DNA of 64,000 bases from NCBI RefSeq assembly GCF_003990335.1, contig NZ_CP034683.1, forward strand, positions 882,501-946,500, written 5' to 3'. Position 1 is the first letter of the stretch. Every line of letters begins with the position of its first letter. The position numbers and the translations under genes were made by a program. Of the stretch, positions 1 to 10,606 are shown piece after piece. The notes under the pieces are model-generated. The model ran no database searches and was not told where the DNA came from. It was given only the letters and a program-made list of their open reading frames with translations. The stretch comes from Rheinheimera mangrovi (lineage in GTDB: Bacteria; Pseudomonadota; Gammaproteobacteria; Enterobacterales; Alteromonadaceae).

Positions 1-386
1 GCGTATTATTTGAGCCGGAACCCTGGCATCCGTTGGTCAGACAACTTACAGACTGGGTAAATCAATTGTGTCAGACTCATTTTAACTCGGTATTGCTGAA
101 CTGGTACTCTGATGGTCAGCAGCATATGGGGTGGCATAGTGATGATGAGCCGGAGCTGGGTGAAAACCCGCAAATTGCGTCGTTAAGCTTGGGGCAGCAG
201 CGGTTTTTTGACTTAAAACATAAGGGCTTAGGGACACAGTTGAAGCTGGAGCTTGGGCACGGATCATTGTTGCTGATGGCAGGCCAATGTCAGCAGTATT
301 GGCAGCACAGAGTACCGAAAATGGCCTCAGCCACAGAGGGACGTGTAAACCTGACTTTTCGTGAAATCAAGCAAAAAACAACTTAA
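1..386 (+). CDS. AlkB-like 2-oxoglutarate/Fe(II)-dependent dioxygenase (5' partial)
   Basis: The reading frame is open to the left edge, so the N-terminus is missing. The visible part has the AlkB signature: LNWY followed by DG, then MGWHSDDEPELG, which supplies the His and Asp iron ligands, and the IASLSLG segment. Near the end come the third-ligand region (YWQHRVPK) and an Arg-rich close (EGRVNLTFR), which in the family binds 2-oxoglutarate. AlkB enzymes oxidatively remove alkyl groups from nucleic-acid bases. The organisation resembles the short DNA/RNA-repair AlkB homologues (about 200 residues) more than E. coli AlkB itself. Which paralogue this is cannot be decided from the fragment. 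Confidence 0.85.
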   Translation, partial: VLFEPEPWHPLVRQLTDWVNQLCQTHFNSVLLNWYSDGQQHMGWHSDDEPELGENPQIASLSLGQQRFFDLKHKGLGTQLKLELGHGSLLLMAGQCQQYWQHRVPKMASATEGRVNLTFREIKQKTT

Positions 387-434
387 TTATATTTTCTCTA
401 TGGCAGCAGTCGCTTAGCGGATTTTCCTTCACTT

Positions 435-464
435 TTGCAAAAAAGCGGGCTGACAAGGTGTAAT
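435..464 (+). promoter_or_regulatory. candidate sigma-70 promoter for bolA
   Basis: TTGCAA (435-440) and TGTAAT (459-464) are separated by 18 bp and lie about 45 bp upstream of the bolA start. This is pattern matching only; no transcription start is known. Confidence 0.3.
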
Positions 465-509
465 GCCTTAACTAGAGTAGAGGTGAGGGAGCAATGAAGA
501 GGTTCAGCT

Positions 510-851
510 ATGTTGGTTCATACCGCAATAGAACAGAAGTTATTGAGCGCATTTGATCCTGTGTTCCTTGACGTGGTCAATGAAAGCCATATGCACAGTG
601 TGGCACCGGGTTCGGAGTCACATTTTAAAGTCGTGATAGTGACAAATGCCTTTGATGGCATGAGATTGTTAAACCGCCACAGGGCAGTCAATGCCGTAGT
701 GGCCGAGGAGTTGGCCGAAAAAATTCATGCTTTAGCCTTGCATACCTATACACCTGGCGAATGGTACGAATATTACGCCGAAAAACCACCGGCATCGCCT
801 AAATGTTTTGGTGGCAGTAAAAGAGAAAAAACTGCCTTACCGGAGTCCTGA
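510..851 (+). CDS. bolA: BolA family protein
   Basis: 113 residues, the usual BolA length. The family core is clear: an N-terminal IEQKL helix, VVNESHMHS (residues about 23-31), the SHFKVVIV strand and the RHRAVNAVV segment carrying the conserved His. BolA proteins partner with monothiol glutaredoxins in Fe-S cluster trafficking and act as morphology or stress regulators. The C-terminal tail is short, polar and unconserved. An ATG at 494 is in another frame, so 510 is the start. It is a single-gene unit: a candidate promoter lies just upstream and a 13-bp hairpin follows at 861. Whether it is BolA proper or the IbaG-type paralogue is decided by the SHFKVVIV and NESHMHS wording, which favours BolA. 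Confidence 0.9.
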   Translation: MLVHTAIEQKLLSAFDPVFLDVVNESHMHSVAPGSESHFKVVIVTNAFDGMRLLNRHRAVNAVVAEELAEKIHALALHTYTPGEWYEYYAEKPPASPKCFGGSKREKTALPES

Positions 852-860
852 GATCCTACT

Positions 861-890
861 AAGTTAAAGCGTCGTAAGACGCTTTAACTT
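861..890 (+). terminator. hairpin downstream of bolA
   Basis: A perfect 13-bp stem (861-873 with 878-890) closes a GTAA tetraloop and follows the bolA stop by 10 bp. The T tract after it is poor, so termination is inferred from stem strength and position. Confidence 0.6.
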
Positions 891-991
891 TATCCGCCGC
901 TGTATTTTGATTTGGTCATGCAGTTGCAGATGTGACTAAGTTCTTGTTTTTAAATCCACAATGCTGCTATTTTTGCTGATCAGACCTGTTT

Positions 992-1010
992 TTTAAGCTA
1001 ACGGCTTAAA
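992..1010. promoter_or_regulatory. inverted repeat upstream of fabV
   Basis: TTTAAGC (992-998) and GCTTAAA (1004-1010) form a 7-bp inverted repeat with a 5-bp spacer, 37 bp before the fabV start. It could be an operator for a fatty-acid regulator or part of the core promoter. No regulator is assigned. Confidence 0.3.
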
Positions 1011-1046
1011 CTAGCTGACAATTTTCAACCAACAATAGGTTTTGTT

Positions 1047-2240
1047 ATGGTTATCCAACCTAAAATTCGTGGTTTTATCTGCACTAACGCGCATCCGGTC
1101 GGTTGTGCTGCTCATGTGCAAGAACAAATTGATTATGTCAAAGCCAAAGGCCCTGTGGCCGGTGGTCCAAAAAATGTATTAGTCATTGGTGCTTCAACGG
1201 GTTATGGCCTGGCTTCCCGTATTACTTCAGCTTTTGCTTCAGGTGCTAAAACCTTAGGTATCTTTTTTGAAAAAGAACCTACCGAAGGCAAAACAGCTTC
1301 TGCTGGCTGGTACAACACTGTGGCTTTTGAACAGGCCGCAACTACTGAAGGCTTGTGGAACAAACACCTGAACGGTGATGCCTTTACCGACGAGTTAAAA
1401 TCCCAGGCTATTGATTTAATACGTCGTGAAATGGGCAAAATTGATTTAGTGGTCTACAGCCTGGCTGCTCCGCGTCGTAAAGACCCGGTGACTGGCGAAG
1501 TCTACAGCTCAGTATTAAAGCCTATAGCTCAGGCTTACACTGCCAAAACCCTGAATACCAGCAAACGTGAAATTGAAAACGTTTCTGTTGAACCTGCTTC
1601 TGATGAAGAAATCTTCAATACGGTAAAAGTCATGGGTGGGGAAGACTGGGAACGCTGGTTAGATCAGCTGCATGCAGCTGGTGTTTTAGCTGAAGGTTGC
1701 CAGACCGTTGCTTACACTTACATTGGCAAAGAGCTGACTTGGCCTATCTACGGCAAAGCCACTATCGGCAAAGCCAAAGAAGATTTAGACCGTGCCGCTA
1801 CTGCTATTACGCAAAAACTGGATTCAGTTGCAGGCCATGCTTATGTAGCTTCATTAAAAGCTTTAGTGACACAAGCCAGTTCTGCTATTCCTATTATGCC
1901 GCTCTATATCTCCTTGTTATACCGTGTGATGAAAGAAGAAGGCACTCATGAAGGTTGTATCGAACAGATTTATGGTTTGTTCCAGCAAGCGCTTTACAAC
2001 AACAGCCGCACTTTAGACGAAGGTGGTCGCCTGCGCATGGATGGCAAAGAATTGTCTGATCATATCCAGTCTGCAGTCAAAGACTTATGGGGCCAGGTGA
2101 CCACAGAAAACATTGATGAGCTGACCGATTACAAAGGTTATCACAATGAATTCCTGCGGTTATTCGGTTTTGGCTACAGCCATGTCGATTACGACGCCGA
2201 TGTGCCGGCCTTATTGCCGCTGAAAAATCTGGTGCAGTAA
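1047..2240 (+). CDS. fabV: trans-2-enoyl-CoA/enoyl-ACP reductase (NADH) FabV
   Basis: 397 residues, full length for FabV. It catalyses the last, NADH-dependent reduction of each fatty-acid elongation cycle in the cytoplasm. The N-terminus (MVIQPKIRGFICTNAHP) is diagnostic. The Rossmann nucleotide-binding loop NVLVIGASTGYG is near residues 43-54. The FabV catalytic Tyr-X8-Lys motif is present as Y235 and K244, within the stretch PIYGKATIGKAK. The long spacing of this motif separates FabV from FabI (Y-X6-K). FabV enzymes are typically poorly sensitive to triclosan. The gene stands alone: an inverted repeat precedes it and a strong terminator follows. Confidence 0.97.
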   Translation: MVIQPKIRGFICTNAHPVGCAAHVQEQIDYVKAKGPVAGGPKNVLVIGASTGYGLASRITSAFASGAKTLGIFFEKEPTEGKTASAGWYNTVAFEQAATTEGLWNKHLNGDAFTDELKSQAIDLIRREMGKIDLVVYSLAAPRRKDPVTGEVYSSVLKPIAQAYTAKTLNTSKREIENVSVEPASDEEIFNTVKVMGGEDWERWLDQLHAAGVLAEGCQTVAYTYIGKELTWPIYGKATIGKAKEDLDRAATAITQKLDSVAGHAYVASLKALVTQASSAIPIMPLYISLLYRVMKEEGTHEGCIEQIYGLFQQALYNNSRTLDEGGRLRMDGKELSDHIQSAVKDLWGQVTTENIDELTDYKGYHNEFLRLFGFGYSHVDYDADVPALLPLKNLVQ

Positions 2241-2245
2241 CTTTG

Positions 2246-2272
2246 AAAAGCCGCTTCATGCGGCTTTTTTTT
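2246..2272 (+). terminator. rho-independent terminator of fabV
   Basis: A 9-bp stem (2246-2254 with 2260-2268) with a 5-nt loop is followed directly by T residues to 2272; it begins 6 bp after the fabV stop. Confidence 0.9.
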
Positions 2273-2408
2273 AATGAACCTTTGGTTTTTGGTCGATTTA
2301 ACTGAATTTGAAAGCATTGACAGCAGAGCGAAAGGCAAAGTTAAAAATCTTGTCTACACTGAGCTCAAGTCGGCTGAAATGCTGGATAATTTTGTTGATT
2401 AACATAGA

Positions 2409-2429
2409 TAGCACTTATGTTTAGTGCTA
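2409..2429. promoter_or_regulatory. 7-bp inverted repeat over the presumed nqr promoter
   Basis: TAGCACT (2409-2415) and AGTGCTA (2423-2429) are perfect inverted repeats around a 7-bp spacer. The right arm overlaps a possible -10 box TAGAAT (2428-2433). The layout fits an operator or a leader hairpin; the binding protein is unknown. The remaining upstream stretch (2273-2408) shows nothing I can name. Confidence 0.35.
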
Positions 2430-2460
2430 GAATCCGCGACTTTGGTACGTGTGTCCGCCA

Positions 2461-2516
2461 CCTGCAACAGAGGTTAGGCTGTTGAGGTCCCGGATGCTAC
2501 GCGCGGCGAGCAGCCG
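2461..2516 (+). ncRNA. structured 5' leader of the nqr operon (candidate cis-acting RNA)
   Basis: Two adjacent stem-loops are visible in the untranslated region before nqrA. The first pairs CCT-g-CAACAG (2461-2470) with CTGTTG-AGG (2479-2487), leaving one bulged G and an 8-nt loop. The second pairs CGGATGCT (2491-2498) with AGCAGCCG (2509-2516) with one mismatch around a GC-rich loop. The nqrA start 44 nt later lacks a clear Shine-Dalgarno sequence. This points to post-transcriptional control of the sodium pump, but only the base pairing is seen; function is inferred. Confidence 0.4.
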
Positions 2517-2520
2517 ATAA

Positions 2521-3894
<1,374 letters not shown>

Positions 3895-3896
3895 AA

Positions 3897-5102
3897 ATGG
3901 GTTTAAAGCATTTTTTAGAAAGTATTGAGCCGCAGTTCGAGAAAGGCGGAAAATACGAAAAGTGGTATGCTTTATATGAAGCTGCTGCAACTATTTTCTA
4001 TACCCCTGGTCTGGTGACCAAAGCGGGTACTCATGTTCGTGACAGTATCGATCTGAAACGTATCATGATTTTTGTCTGGTTAATGTTATTCCCTGCGTTG
4101 TTTTTTGGTATGTTCAATATCGGTCATCAGGCGGTTATCGCGCTGCAGGCTGGTTTTGGTATGCCTGAGACCTGGCAAGTCGGCTTATTCCAGTTACTGG
4201 GTGGTGAACTCAGCGCTGAATCGGGTTGGGGCAGCAAAATGTGGTACGGCGCCGTTTGGTTCCTGCCTATATATGCCACTGTATTCGTTGTAGGTGGTTT
4301 CTGGGAAGTGTTGTTTGCTTCCGTGCGTAAGCATGAAATCAACGAAGGTTTCTTCGTTACTTCTATTCTATTCGCCTTAATTCTTCCTGCTTCTATTCCT
4401 CTGTGGCAAGCCGCTTTAGGTATTACCTTTGGTGTGGTTGTGGCAAAAGAAGTCTTTGGTGGTACAGGCCGTAACTTCTTAAACCCTGCGTTAGCTGGTC
4501 GTGCTTTCCTGTTCTTTGCTTACCCGGCACAGATTTCAGGTGACAAAGTATGGACAGTAGCTGATGGTTTCTCTGGTGCTACCTGGTTGTCTAAAGCCGT
4601 CAATGGTGAAGTATCTGACTGGTCAATCAATGCTCAGTGGTGGGATGCGTTTTACGGTTTTATTCCAGGCTCAGTAGGTGAAACGTCCTTCTTAGCTCTG
4701 ATGATCGGTGGTTTAGCCTTAATTTACTTCCGCATTGCCTCATGGCGTATTGTGGCTGGTGTTATGGTCGGTACTGTTGTTTTTGCCACTATGTTCAACA
4801 TGATTGGTTCAGAAACAAATGCTATGTTTGCTATGCCTTGGTACTGGCATATTGTGTTAGGCGGCTTCGCTATTGGTATGTTCTTTATGGCAACAGACCC
4901 GGTATCGGCCTCTTTCACAAATCAAGGTAAATGGGCTTACGGTATCCTGATTGGTTTTATGGTGGTGATGATCCGTGTGGTAAACCCGGCTTACCCTGAA
5001 GGTATGATGTTGGCTATATTGTTTGCTAACTTATTTGCTCCGCTGTTTGATTACATGGTGGCCCAGTCGAATATCAAACGGAGGCTTGCTCGTAATGTTT
5101 AG
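3897..5102 (+). CDS. nqrB: Na+-NQR subunit B, FMN-bearing membrane protein
   Basis: 401 residues from ATG 3897 ([14 protein letters not shown], the usual NqrB start). This integral inner-membrane subunit carries a covalently bound FMN and riboflavin and forms much of the Na+ path. The flavinylation motif SGAT lies at about residues 226-229, so Thr229 is the predicted FMN-phosphoester site. Several hydrophobic segments are evident, for example around residues 55-80, 120-140, 160-180 and 340-390. It overlaps nqrC by 8 bases. Flavin attachment needs the transferase ApbE, which is not in this neighbourhood. Confidence 0.97.
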   Translation: MGLKHFLESIEPQFEKGGKYEKWYALYEAAATIFYTPGLVTKAGTHVRDSIDLKRIMIFVWLMLFPALFFGMFNIGHQAVIALQAGFGMPETWQVGLFQLLGGELSAESGWGSKMWYGAVWFLPIYATVFVVGGFWEVLFASVRKHEINEGFFVTSILFALILPASIPLWQAALGITFGVVVAKEVFGGTGRNFLNPALAGRAFLFFAYPAQISGDKVWTVADGFSGATWLSKAVNGEVSDWSINAQWWDAFYGFIPGSVGETSFLALMIGGLALIYFRIASWRIVAGVMVGTVVFATMFNMIGSETNAMFAMPWYWHIVLGGFAIGMFFMATDPVSASFTNQGKWAYGILIGFMVVMIRVVNPAYPEGMMLAILFANLFAPLFDYMVAQSNIKRRLARNV

Positions 5103-5883
5103 TAATAACGATAGTATCGGCAAAACCTTTTTTGTGGTTATTGCTTTATGTCTGGTTTGTGCAATTTTGGTAGCAACAGCTGCTGTGCAGTTGCGTCCAA
5201 AACAGGTTGAAAACAAACTGTTAGATTCTCAGAAAAACGTTCTGGCAGTGACGGGTTTGTTATCTGGTGGCGACATCAAAGAACTTTACGCTAAGCATAT
5301 TCAGGAGCGTTTAGTGGATCTGAATACCGGCGAGTTCGTTGATATGGCTCCGGAAAGCTATGACTACCGCAGAGCGATGAAAGCGCCTGAAACCAGCATC
5401 AAGTTGGAAGGTGCGGACGACAAGGCTTCGATTAAGAGCCGTGCCAATATTGCTCCTGTTTACTTCGCCTATAACGACGGCGTTGAATCTGGCAAGTTAT
5501 CAGCCATAGTTCTACCAGTCCATGGTTATGGTTTATGGTCGACTATGCACGCCTTTTTAGCTTTGGATAACGATGGCAATACCATTAAAGGTATTAACTA
5601 CTATGAACAAGGCGAAACCGCTGGTTTAGGTGGTGAAGTACAAAACCCTAAATGGACTGCTCAATTTGTTGGCAAGAAGTTGTTGGACGAGTCTGGTGCT
5701 CCGGCTATCAAAGTGATGAAGCCAGGTAATGCAAATCCTACTTCAGCCTATGAAGTAGATGGTTTGTCTGGCGCCACTTTAACCAGTAAGGGTGTACAGA
5801 ATACTTTCGATTTTTGGGCTGGCGCCAAAGGTTTCGCACCTTTCCTGACCAAAGTTCGCGATGGAGCATTAAACAATGGCTAG
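5095..5883 (+). CDS. nqrC: Na+-NQR subunit C, periplasmic FMN protein
   Basis: 262 residues from ATG 5095 (MFSNNDS); the longer open frame starting at 5023 lies inside nqrB and is not used. One N-terminal transmembrane helix (residues about 11-32) anchors a periplasmic FMN-binding domain. The motif [12 protein letters not shown] places the covalent FMN on about Thr228. NqrC passes electrons from the NqrD/E iron centre toward NqrB. The gene overlaps nqrB by 8 bases and nqrD by 8 bases, which indicates translational coupling along the operon. Confidence 0.97.
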   Translation: MFSNNDSIGKTFFVVIALCLVCAILVATAAVQLRPKQVENKLLDSQKNVLAVTGLLSGGDIKELYAKHIQERLVDLNTGEFVDMAPESYDYRRAMKAPETSIKLEGADDKASIKSRANIAPVYFAYNDGVESGKLSAIVLPVHGYGLWSTMHAFLALDNDGNTIKGINYYEQGETAGLGGEVQNPKWTAQFVGKKLLDESGAPAIKVMKPGNANPTSAYEVDGLSGATLTSKGVQNTFDFWAGAKGFAPFLTKVRDGALNNG

Positions 5884-6505
5884 TGCAAAAGAAATTAAAA
5901 GCCTCGTCTTCGGACCTGTCTTTGCAAATAACCCTATCGCATTACAAGTATTAGGTATTTGTTCTGCGTTGGCTGTAACCACTAAGCTGGATAAAGCTTT
6001 AGTTATGGGTATAGCGCTGACTTTGGTAACGGCCTTCTCGAGCATGTTTATCTCGATGATCCGTAACCATATTCCATCCAGCGTTCGTATCATAGTACAG
6101 ATGACCATTATCGCTTCACTGGTAATAGTGGTGGATCAGGTGCTGAAAGCTTTTGCTTACAACGTAGCCAAAGAGCTGTCGGTATTTGTTGGTTTGATTA
6201 TCACCAACTGTATCGTAATGGGTCGTGCTGAAGCTTATGCCATGAAAAGCCCACCATTAATGAGCTTTTTAGACGGTATTGGTAACGGTTTAGGCTACAC
6301 AGTGTTGTTGCTGATCGTTGCGTTTATCCGTGAACTCTTTGGTTCTGGTACTTTATTTGGTGTTGAAATACTCCCATTAGTCAGCGCCGGTGGCTGGTAT
6401 CAGCCTATGGGTATGATGTTGATTGCACCAAGTGCGTTTATCATCATCGGCTTGTTGATCTGGATACTGCGTACCTTCCGTCCAGAGCAAGTTGAGAAGG
6501 CATAA
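5876..6505 (+). CDS. nqrD: Na+-NQR subunit D, integral membrane
   Basis: 209 residues of mostly hydrophobic sequence with about six membrane helices. It is homologous to RnfE. The conserved cysteines, seen here in [11 protein letters not shown] and [13 protein letters not shown], help hold the Fe centre buried at the NqrD/NqrE interface. The start ATG overlaps the end of nqrC. The length and first residues ([15 protein letters not shown]) match the NQR rather than the RNF paralogue, as does the operon context. Confidence 0.96.
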   Translation: MASAKEIKSLVFGPVFANNPIALQVLGICSALAVTTKLDKALVMGIALTLVTAFSSMFISMIRNHIPSSVRIIVQMTIIASLVIVVDQVLKAFAYNVAKELSVFVGLIITNCIVMGRAEAYAMKSPPLMSFLDGIGNGLGYTVLLLIVAFIRELFGSGTLFGVEILPLVSAGGWYQPMGMMLIAPSAFIIIGLLIWILRTFRPEQVEKA

Positions 6506-6515
6506 GGGGCTATCA

Positions 6516-7124
6516 ATGGAACACTACATTAGTTTATTTGTTCGTGCAGTCTTTATCGAGAACCTGGCGTTAGCCTTTTTCCTCGGTATGTGTACTTTTA
6601 TCGCAGTGTCAAAACAAGTCAAAACGGCATTCAGCTTAGGCATAGCTGTAACTTTCGTTTTAGCTTTGTCTGTGCCTGTAAATAACCTGGTTTATCACAA
6701 CCTGTTGGCTCCTGGTGCTTTAGCGTGGGCTGGTTTTCCTGGCACAGATTTAAGTTTCCTGGGCTTTATCACTTATATCGGTGTGATCGCAGCCTTAGTA
6801 CAAATCGTAGAGATGTTCTTAGACAAGTACGTACCTGCTTTGTACAACGCTTTAGGTATTTTCTTACCTTTGATCACAGTAAACTGCGCAATTTTTGGTG
6901 CTGTAGCCTTTATGGTTGAGCGCGATTATAACTTCGGTGAAAGCGTAGTCTTTGGTTTAGGTAGTGGTATTGGCTGGACTCTGGCTATCACGTTAATGGC
7001 CGCCGTCAGTGAAAAACTGAAATATGCCGACATGCCAGCTGGCGTGCGTGGTTTAGGTTCACGTTTTATCATGGTTGGTTTAATGGGCTTGGGCTTTATG
7101 TCCTTCTCAGGCGTTTCACTGTAA
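6516..7124 (+). CDS. nqrE: Na+-NQR subunit E, integral membrane
   Basis: 202 residues from ATG 6516 ([21 protein letters not shown]), the canonical NqrE start; an upstream in-frame start at 6492 is rejected because it lies within nqrD. About six transmembrane helices. It is the inverted-topology partner of NqrD. Conserved cysteines are in [10 protein letters not shown] and [10 protein letters not shown]; with those of NqrD they are expected to ligate the intramembrane iron-sulfur centre matured by NqrM. The gap to nqrF is 25 bases and contains a clear AAAGGAAAG-type ribosome-binding site. Confidence 0.96.
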   Translation: MEHYISLFVRAVFIENLALAFFLGMCTFIAVSKQVKTAFSLGIAVTFVLALSVPVNNLVYHNLLAPGALAWAGFPGTDLSFLGFITYIGVIAALVQIVEMFLDKYVPALYNALGIFLPLITVNCAIFGAVAFMVERDYNFGESVVFGLGSGIGWTLAITLMAAVSEKLKYADMPAGVRGLGSRFIMVGLMGLGFMSFSGVSL

Positions 7125-7149
7125 GCAATTGCTGTAAAAGGAAAGAACA

Positions 7150-8376
7150 ATGCAAGAGATATATCTTGGCGTTGGAATGTTCACCCTGCTGGTTCTGGCT
7201 TTAGTTGTTATGATTTTAGCTGCTAAGGCCAAACTGGTGTCTTCAGGTGACATTACCATTGGAGTGAATGGCGACCCTAAGTTAGCCATTCAAACAAAAG
7301 CCGGCGGCAAATTACTTGGCGCTTTAGCTGATAAAGGTATTTTCCTGTCGTCAGCTTGTGGTGGCGGTGGTTCTTGTGGTCAGTGCCGTGTTCATGTTCA
7401 TGCAGGTGGCGGCGACGTTTTACCTGTGGAAATGGGCCATCTGACTAAAGGTGATCGTCGCGAAGGTTGTCGTTTAGCTTGTCAGGTTAGTGTGAAAACT
7501 GACATGGAAATCGAAGTTGAACCGGAAATCTTTGGTATTAAAAAGTGGGAATGTACTGTTATCTCTAACGATAACAAAGCAACCTTTATCAAAGAATTGA
7601 AGCTGGCTATTCCTGATGGCGAATCAGTACCTTTCCGTGCTGGTGGTTACATTCAGATTGAAGCTCCGGCTCACCATGTGAAGTACGCTGACTTTGATAT
7701 TCCAGCTGAATATCGTGGTGACTGGGAACGCTTTAAGTTCTTCACTCTGGAATCCAAAGTAGACGAAGAAACTATTCGTGCTTACTCTATGGCGAACTAT
7801 CCGGAAGAAGAAGGCATTATCATGTTAAACGTGCGGATTGCTTCGCCTCCGCCAAATAACCTGAGCTTACCTTGCGGTAAAATGTCTTCGTACATCTGGA
7901 GCTTAAAAGCCGGTGATAAAGTGACTATTTCTGGTCCATTCGGTGAGTTCTTCGCGAAAGACACTGAAGCAGAAATGGTATTCGTAGGTGGTGGTGCTGG
8001 TATGGCCCCAATGCGTTCACACATTTTTGACCAGTTACGCCGTCTGAAATCCAAACGTAAGATGAGCTTCTGGTACGGTGCCCGTTCTAAGCGTGAAATG
8101 TTTTATGTTGAAGATTTCGACATGCTGCAAGCTGAAAACGAAAACTTTAAGTGGCACGTGGCCTTATCTGATCCACAGCCGGAAGATAACTGGACTGGTT
8201 ACACAGGTTTTATTCACAACGTGTTGTTTGAAAATTACCTGAAAAACCACAAAGCTCCGGAAGACTGTGAGTTTTATATGTGTGGTCCACCGATGATGAA
8301 CAAAGCGGTGATCAACATGCTGAAAGACTTAGGTGTAGAAGACGACAACATTCTGTTGGATGACTTCGGCGGTTAA
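7150..8376 (+). CDS. nqrF: Na+-NQR subunit F, NADH dehydrogenase flavoprotein
   Basis: 408 residues. NqrF accepts electrons from NADH. In order it has: one N-terminal membrane helix (about residues 4-25); a 2Fe-2S ferredoxin domain with the cluster cysteines in [12 protein letters not shown] (three) and CRLAC (fourth); an FAD-binding domain with RAYSMANYP; and an NADH-binding domain with the [11 protein letters not shown] loop and a C-terminal CGPPMMN motif. All expected ligands are present. It is the last gene of the nqrA-F run and is followed by a strong terminator, so the next gene, nqrM, is probably transcribed separately. Confidence 0.98.
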   Translation: MQEIYLGVGMFTLLVLALVVMILAAKAKLVSSGDITIGVNGDPKLAIQTKAGGKLLGALADKGIFLSSACGGGGSCGQCRVHVHAGGGDVLPVEMGHLTKGDRREGCRLACQVSVKTDMEIEVEPEIFGIKKWECTVISNDNKATFIKELKLAIPDGESVPFRAGGYIQIEAPAHHVKYADFDIPAEYRGDWERFKFFTLESKVDEETIRAYSMANYPEEEGIIMLNVRIASPPPNNLSLPCGKMSSYIWSLKAGDKVTISGPFGEFFAKDTEAEMVFVGGGAGMAPMRSHIFDQLRRLKSKRKMSFWYGARSKREMFYVEDFDMLQAENENFKWHVALSDPQPEDNWTGYTGFIHNVLFENYLKNHKAPEDCEFYMCGPPMMNKAVINMLKDLGVEDDNILLDDFGG

Positions 8377-8390
8377 GCTAAAGCAAATTA

Positions 8391-8420
8391 AAAAATGGGG
8401 TCCCTTGGGACCCCATTTTT
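8391..8420 (+). terminator. terminator of the nqrA-F operon
   Basis: AATGGGGTCCC and GGGACCCCATT form a long stem with a very short loop, flanked by A and T runs (8391-8420), 15 bp after nqrF. Confidence 0.9.
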
Positions 8421-8613
8421 ATTCGCAGCCATCCTTGGCGCTCACCCTTCGTGCCAATGCTTCGCATTGTTAAAAATTGGTCCTGACAATTTTTTATTTG
8501 TCTGAATCACGTTTTTGCGTAGGGATAGTGGCTGAAACTTGTTACAATAGCGCCCTGTAACGGGCAAGCAGGCAGACTGGTTGTTCAACGCTTCTAAGTT
8601 TGATGAGGTGGCT
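8421..8613. other. gene-free gap between nqrF and nqrM with two small hairpins
   Basis: This is the position where apbE usually sits in NQR loci, but no plausible gene is present. CAATGC/GCATTG (8455-8469) and an AT-rich AAAAATTG/CAATTTTT pair (8472-8494) can fold. A TACAAT box at 8543-8548 could serve as a -10 element for nqrM, with no convincing -35. Confidence 0.4.
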
Positions 8614-8826
8614 ATGGAAGTTTTTATTTTTACTTTTATCATCCTGATAGTTGTAGTTGCTGCTATGGCTATAGGCTACATGGTGCAACGTAAAACCATA
8701 GCCGGCAGCTGTGGTGGCTTGGGTGCTTTAGGCATCGAAAAGGCCTGTGACTGCGATACCCCTTGTGAGAAACGTCAGCAACGTATGAAAAAAGAGCAGG
8801 AATGGCAGCAGAATAAAATTATCTGA
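8614..8826 (+). CDS. nqrM: Na+-NQR maturation factor NqrM (DUF539)
   Basis: 70 residues from ATG 8614 (MEVFIFTF); an upstream TTG at 8581 is rejected. One N-terminal transmembrane helix is followed by a cysteine-rich segment, SCGGLGALGIEKACDCDTPC, with four conserved cysteines. Known members are needed to deliver iron to the NqrD/E centre. It is separated from nqrF by a terminator and a 190-bp gap, so it may be controlled on its own. A hairpin terminator follows it. Confidence 0.93.
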   Translation: MEVFIFTFIILIVVVAAMAIGYMVQRKTIAGSCGGLGALGIEKACDCDTPCEKRQQRMKKEQEWQQNKII

Positions 8827-8857
8827 TACTGCGTATTTTTGTTTTATCAACGCCCGT

Positions 8858-8887
8858 CAAGCCAGCTCTCGCTGGCTTGTCAGTTTT
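8858..8887 (+). terminator. terminator of nqrM
   Basis: CAAGCCAGC (8858-8866) and GCTGGCTTG (8871-8879) enclose a TCTC loop and are followed by TCAGTTTTT. Confidence 0.88.
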
Positions 8888-8983
8888 TAGCTACAGGGTA
8901 TAAATCTCGCATCCTTTTGTTCTATTGCCTCAAAGCGCCGCGTACTTAATAATGCAGCTCATTATTTTTTTGAGGCCACATTC

Positions 8984-10522
8984 ATGTCTTATCCGGTTGC
9001 TATCGCTGTATCTTCTGTTCAGGCTGCTCTGAATGACTCTCAATGGGATGCTCTGATTATTATTGCGTCCGATTTTACTGCTGTGACTGAATTACAGTCT
9101 GAAATTAATGCTGCTGCGGCTATAGATAGCCGTATCGGCAAAGAAACTGTGTTGTTGTTATCTGCAAAAGCGCCGGGCCAACGTTTAGTGCTTTCACCTA
9201 CTGGCCCACTGGACAGAGATTACGATGATGTCCGCAGTTTTTATGATGCCGCCAAACAAGGTATCAGTCAGGCCAAAGCCGCTGGTGCTAAATCTCCGGC
9301 TTTGTATGTGATTGCACCGGATCCAGATGCTTATCAATATGCAGCAGAAGTAGCGTATTTAGGTGCCTGTCAGGCCTTGTGGCAGCCGTTGGAAGGCCGT
9401 GAAGCCCGTGGTGAAGCAGTGATTGAACCTGTCACTCAAATTGGCGTAATCGGTGTAACAGAATATCAGGCCCGTTATATGGACGCCGTTGAGGCAGGGA
9501 AACGTGTTGCCCGTGATTTATGCGGCACTGAACCTGAGCGTATGGCGCCACGTCGCTTCGCTGATTATTGTGTTGAAACTTTTGCCGGTACTGATGTACA
9601 GGTATCGGTAGAAACTAAAGTCGATACGCTGCAAAAAGATTATCCCCTACTGATGGCTGTAGCACGCAGCTCTTTGCAGGTTGAACGTCATAAACCTGCT
9701 GTGATCCGTCTTGAGTATCAGGGCGAAGGTGATATTGAACAAACTCTGTTATTTGCCGGTAAAGGCCTGGTGTATGACACTGGTGGTGCAGACTTAAAAA
9801 TCGGCGGCGGCATGGCAGGTATGAGTCGTGATAAAGGCGGTGCGGCGGCTGTGGCTGGTTTTATCAAAACTGTAGCCTTGTTAAAAACCAAAGGCATTCG
9901 CATCATCGCGGAAATTGGCGCTGTGCGTAACAGCATAGGTTCTGACGCTTTTGTGCCGGATGAAATTATTACCAGCCATGCGGGAGTACGGGTACGTATT
10001 GGTAATACGGATGCTGAAGGTCGTCTGGTATTAGCGGACTTATTATCGCATTTACGCGAAGATGCCAAAACTGCGGTCAATCCTACCTTATATTCTATTG
10101 CAACTTTAACAGGTCATGCGGCCCGTGCAGTTGGGCCATACAGTGCTCTGGTTGAAAACGGTGCTGCCCGCCGTATGGGTTTATCTGCCGATCTGGCTAT
10201 GGTGGGGGATTTATGGGCGGACCCGAGCGAAATCTCCCGTAGCCGCCGTGAAGACTTTAGCTTTATTAAAGGTCGCAGTTCAGCCGATGATTTATTAAGT
10301 TGTAACAACGCGCCTTCTTCAGTGACGCCACGTGGCCATCAGTTCCCTATGGCGTTTTTAGTCGCAGCTGCAGGTTTGGATCAACACGCATTAAACACTG
10401 AACAACCGCTGCCTTATTGCCACATCGACATTGCCGGCAGTGGGGTAGACGGCGGCGACTGGCAACATGGTAAGCCTTCGGCTTCACCTGTCGCAGCTTT
10501 GGCCGCTCATTATTGTTTATAG
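8984..10522 (+). CDS. M17 family leucyl aminopeptidase
   Basis: 512 residues. Cytosolic aminopeptidases of this family use two metal ions and form hexamers. The catalytic C-terminal domain keeps the M17 ligands: Lys and Asp in GKGLVYDTGG, Asp in MSRDKGGAAAV, and Asp and Glu in NTDAEGRLVLAD, with the catalytic Arg in the same motif. DKGG replaces the DM(C/G)G of E. coli PepA, and the N-terminal domain looks unlike PepA, so this is a divergent paralogue and I give no symbol. No signal peptide. It is flanked on both sides by terminators and appears monocistronic. A GAGG ribosome-binding site precedes ATG 8984. Confidence 0.9.
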   Translation: MSYPVAIAVSSVQAALNDSQWDALIIIASDFTAVTELQSEINAAAAIDSRIGKETVLLLSAKAPGQRLVLSPTGPLDRDYDDVRSFYDAAKQGISQAKAAGAKSPALYVIAPDPDAYQYAAEVAYLGACQALWQPLEGREARGEAVIEPVTQIGVIGVTEYQARYMDAVEAGKRVARDLCGTEPERMAPRRFADYCVETFAGTDVQVSVETKVDTLQKDYPLLMAVARSSLQVERHKPAVIRLEYQGEGDIEQTLLFAGKGLVYDTGGADLKIGGGMAGMSRDKGGAAAVAGFIKTVALLKTKGIRIIAEIGAVRNSIGSDAFVPDEIITSHAGVRVRIGNTDAEGRLVLADLLSHLREDAKTAVNPTLYSIATLTGHAARAVGPYSALVENGAARRMGLSADLAMVGDLWADPSEISRSRREDFSFIKGRSSADDLLSCNNAPSSVTPRGHQFPMAFLVAAAGLDQHALNTEQPLPYCHIDIAGSGVDGGDWQHGKPSASPVAALAAHYCL

Positions 10523-10548
10523 GCAAGAATTTACTTGGCTGTTGAAAG

Positions 10549-10573
10549 ACCCGGGGCTATGCTTCGGGTTTTT
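10549..10573 (+). terminator. terminator after the M17 aminopeptidase gene
   Basis: ACCCGGGGC and GCTTCGGGT pair (two G-T wobbles) around a 3-nt loop and run into TTTTT. Confidence 0.8.
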
Positions 10574-10606
10574 GCATTTCTGCATCTGACAAACGGATCT
10601 GAGCTG

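Noticed and set aside
8442..8642. Minus-strand frame in the nqrF-nqrM gap as a possible lost apbE
   Set aside because: Translation has no flavin-transferase motif and crosses the nqrM start; treated as non-coding.
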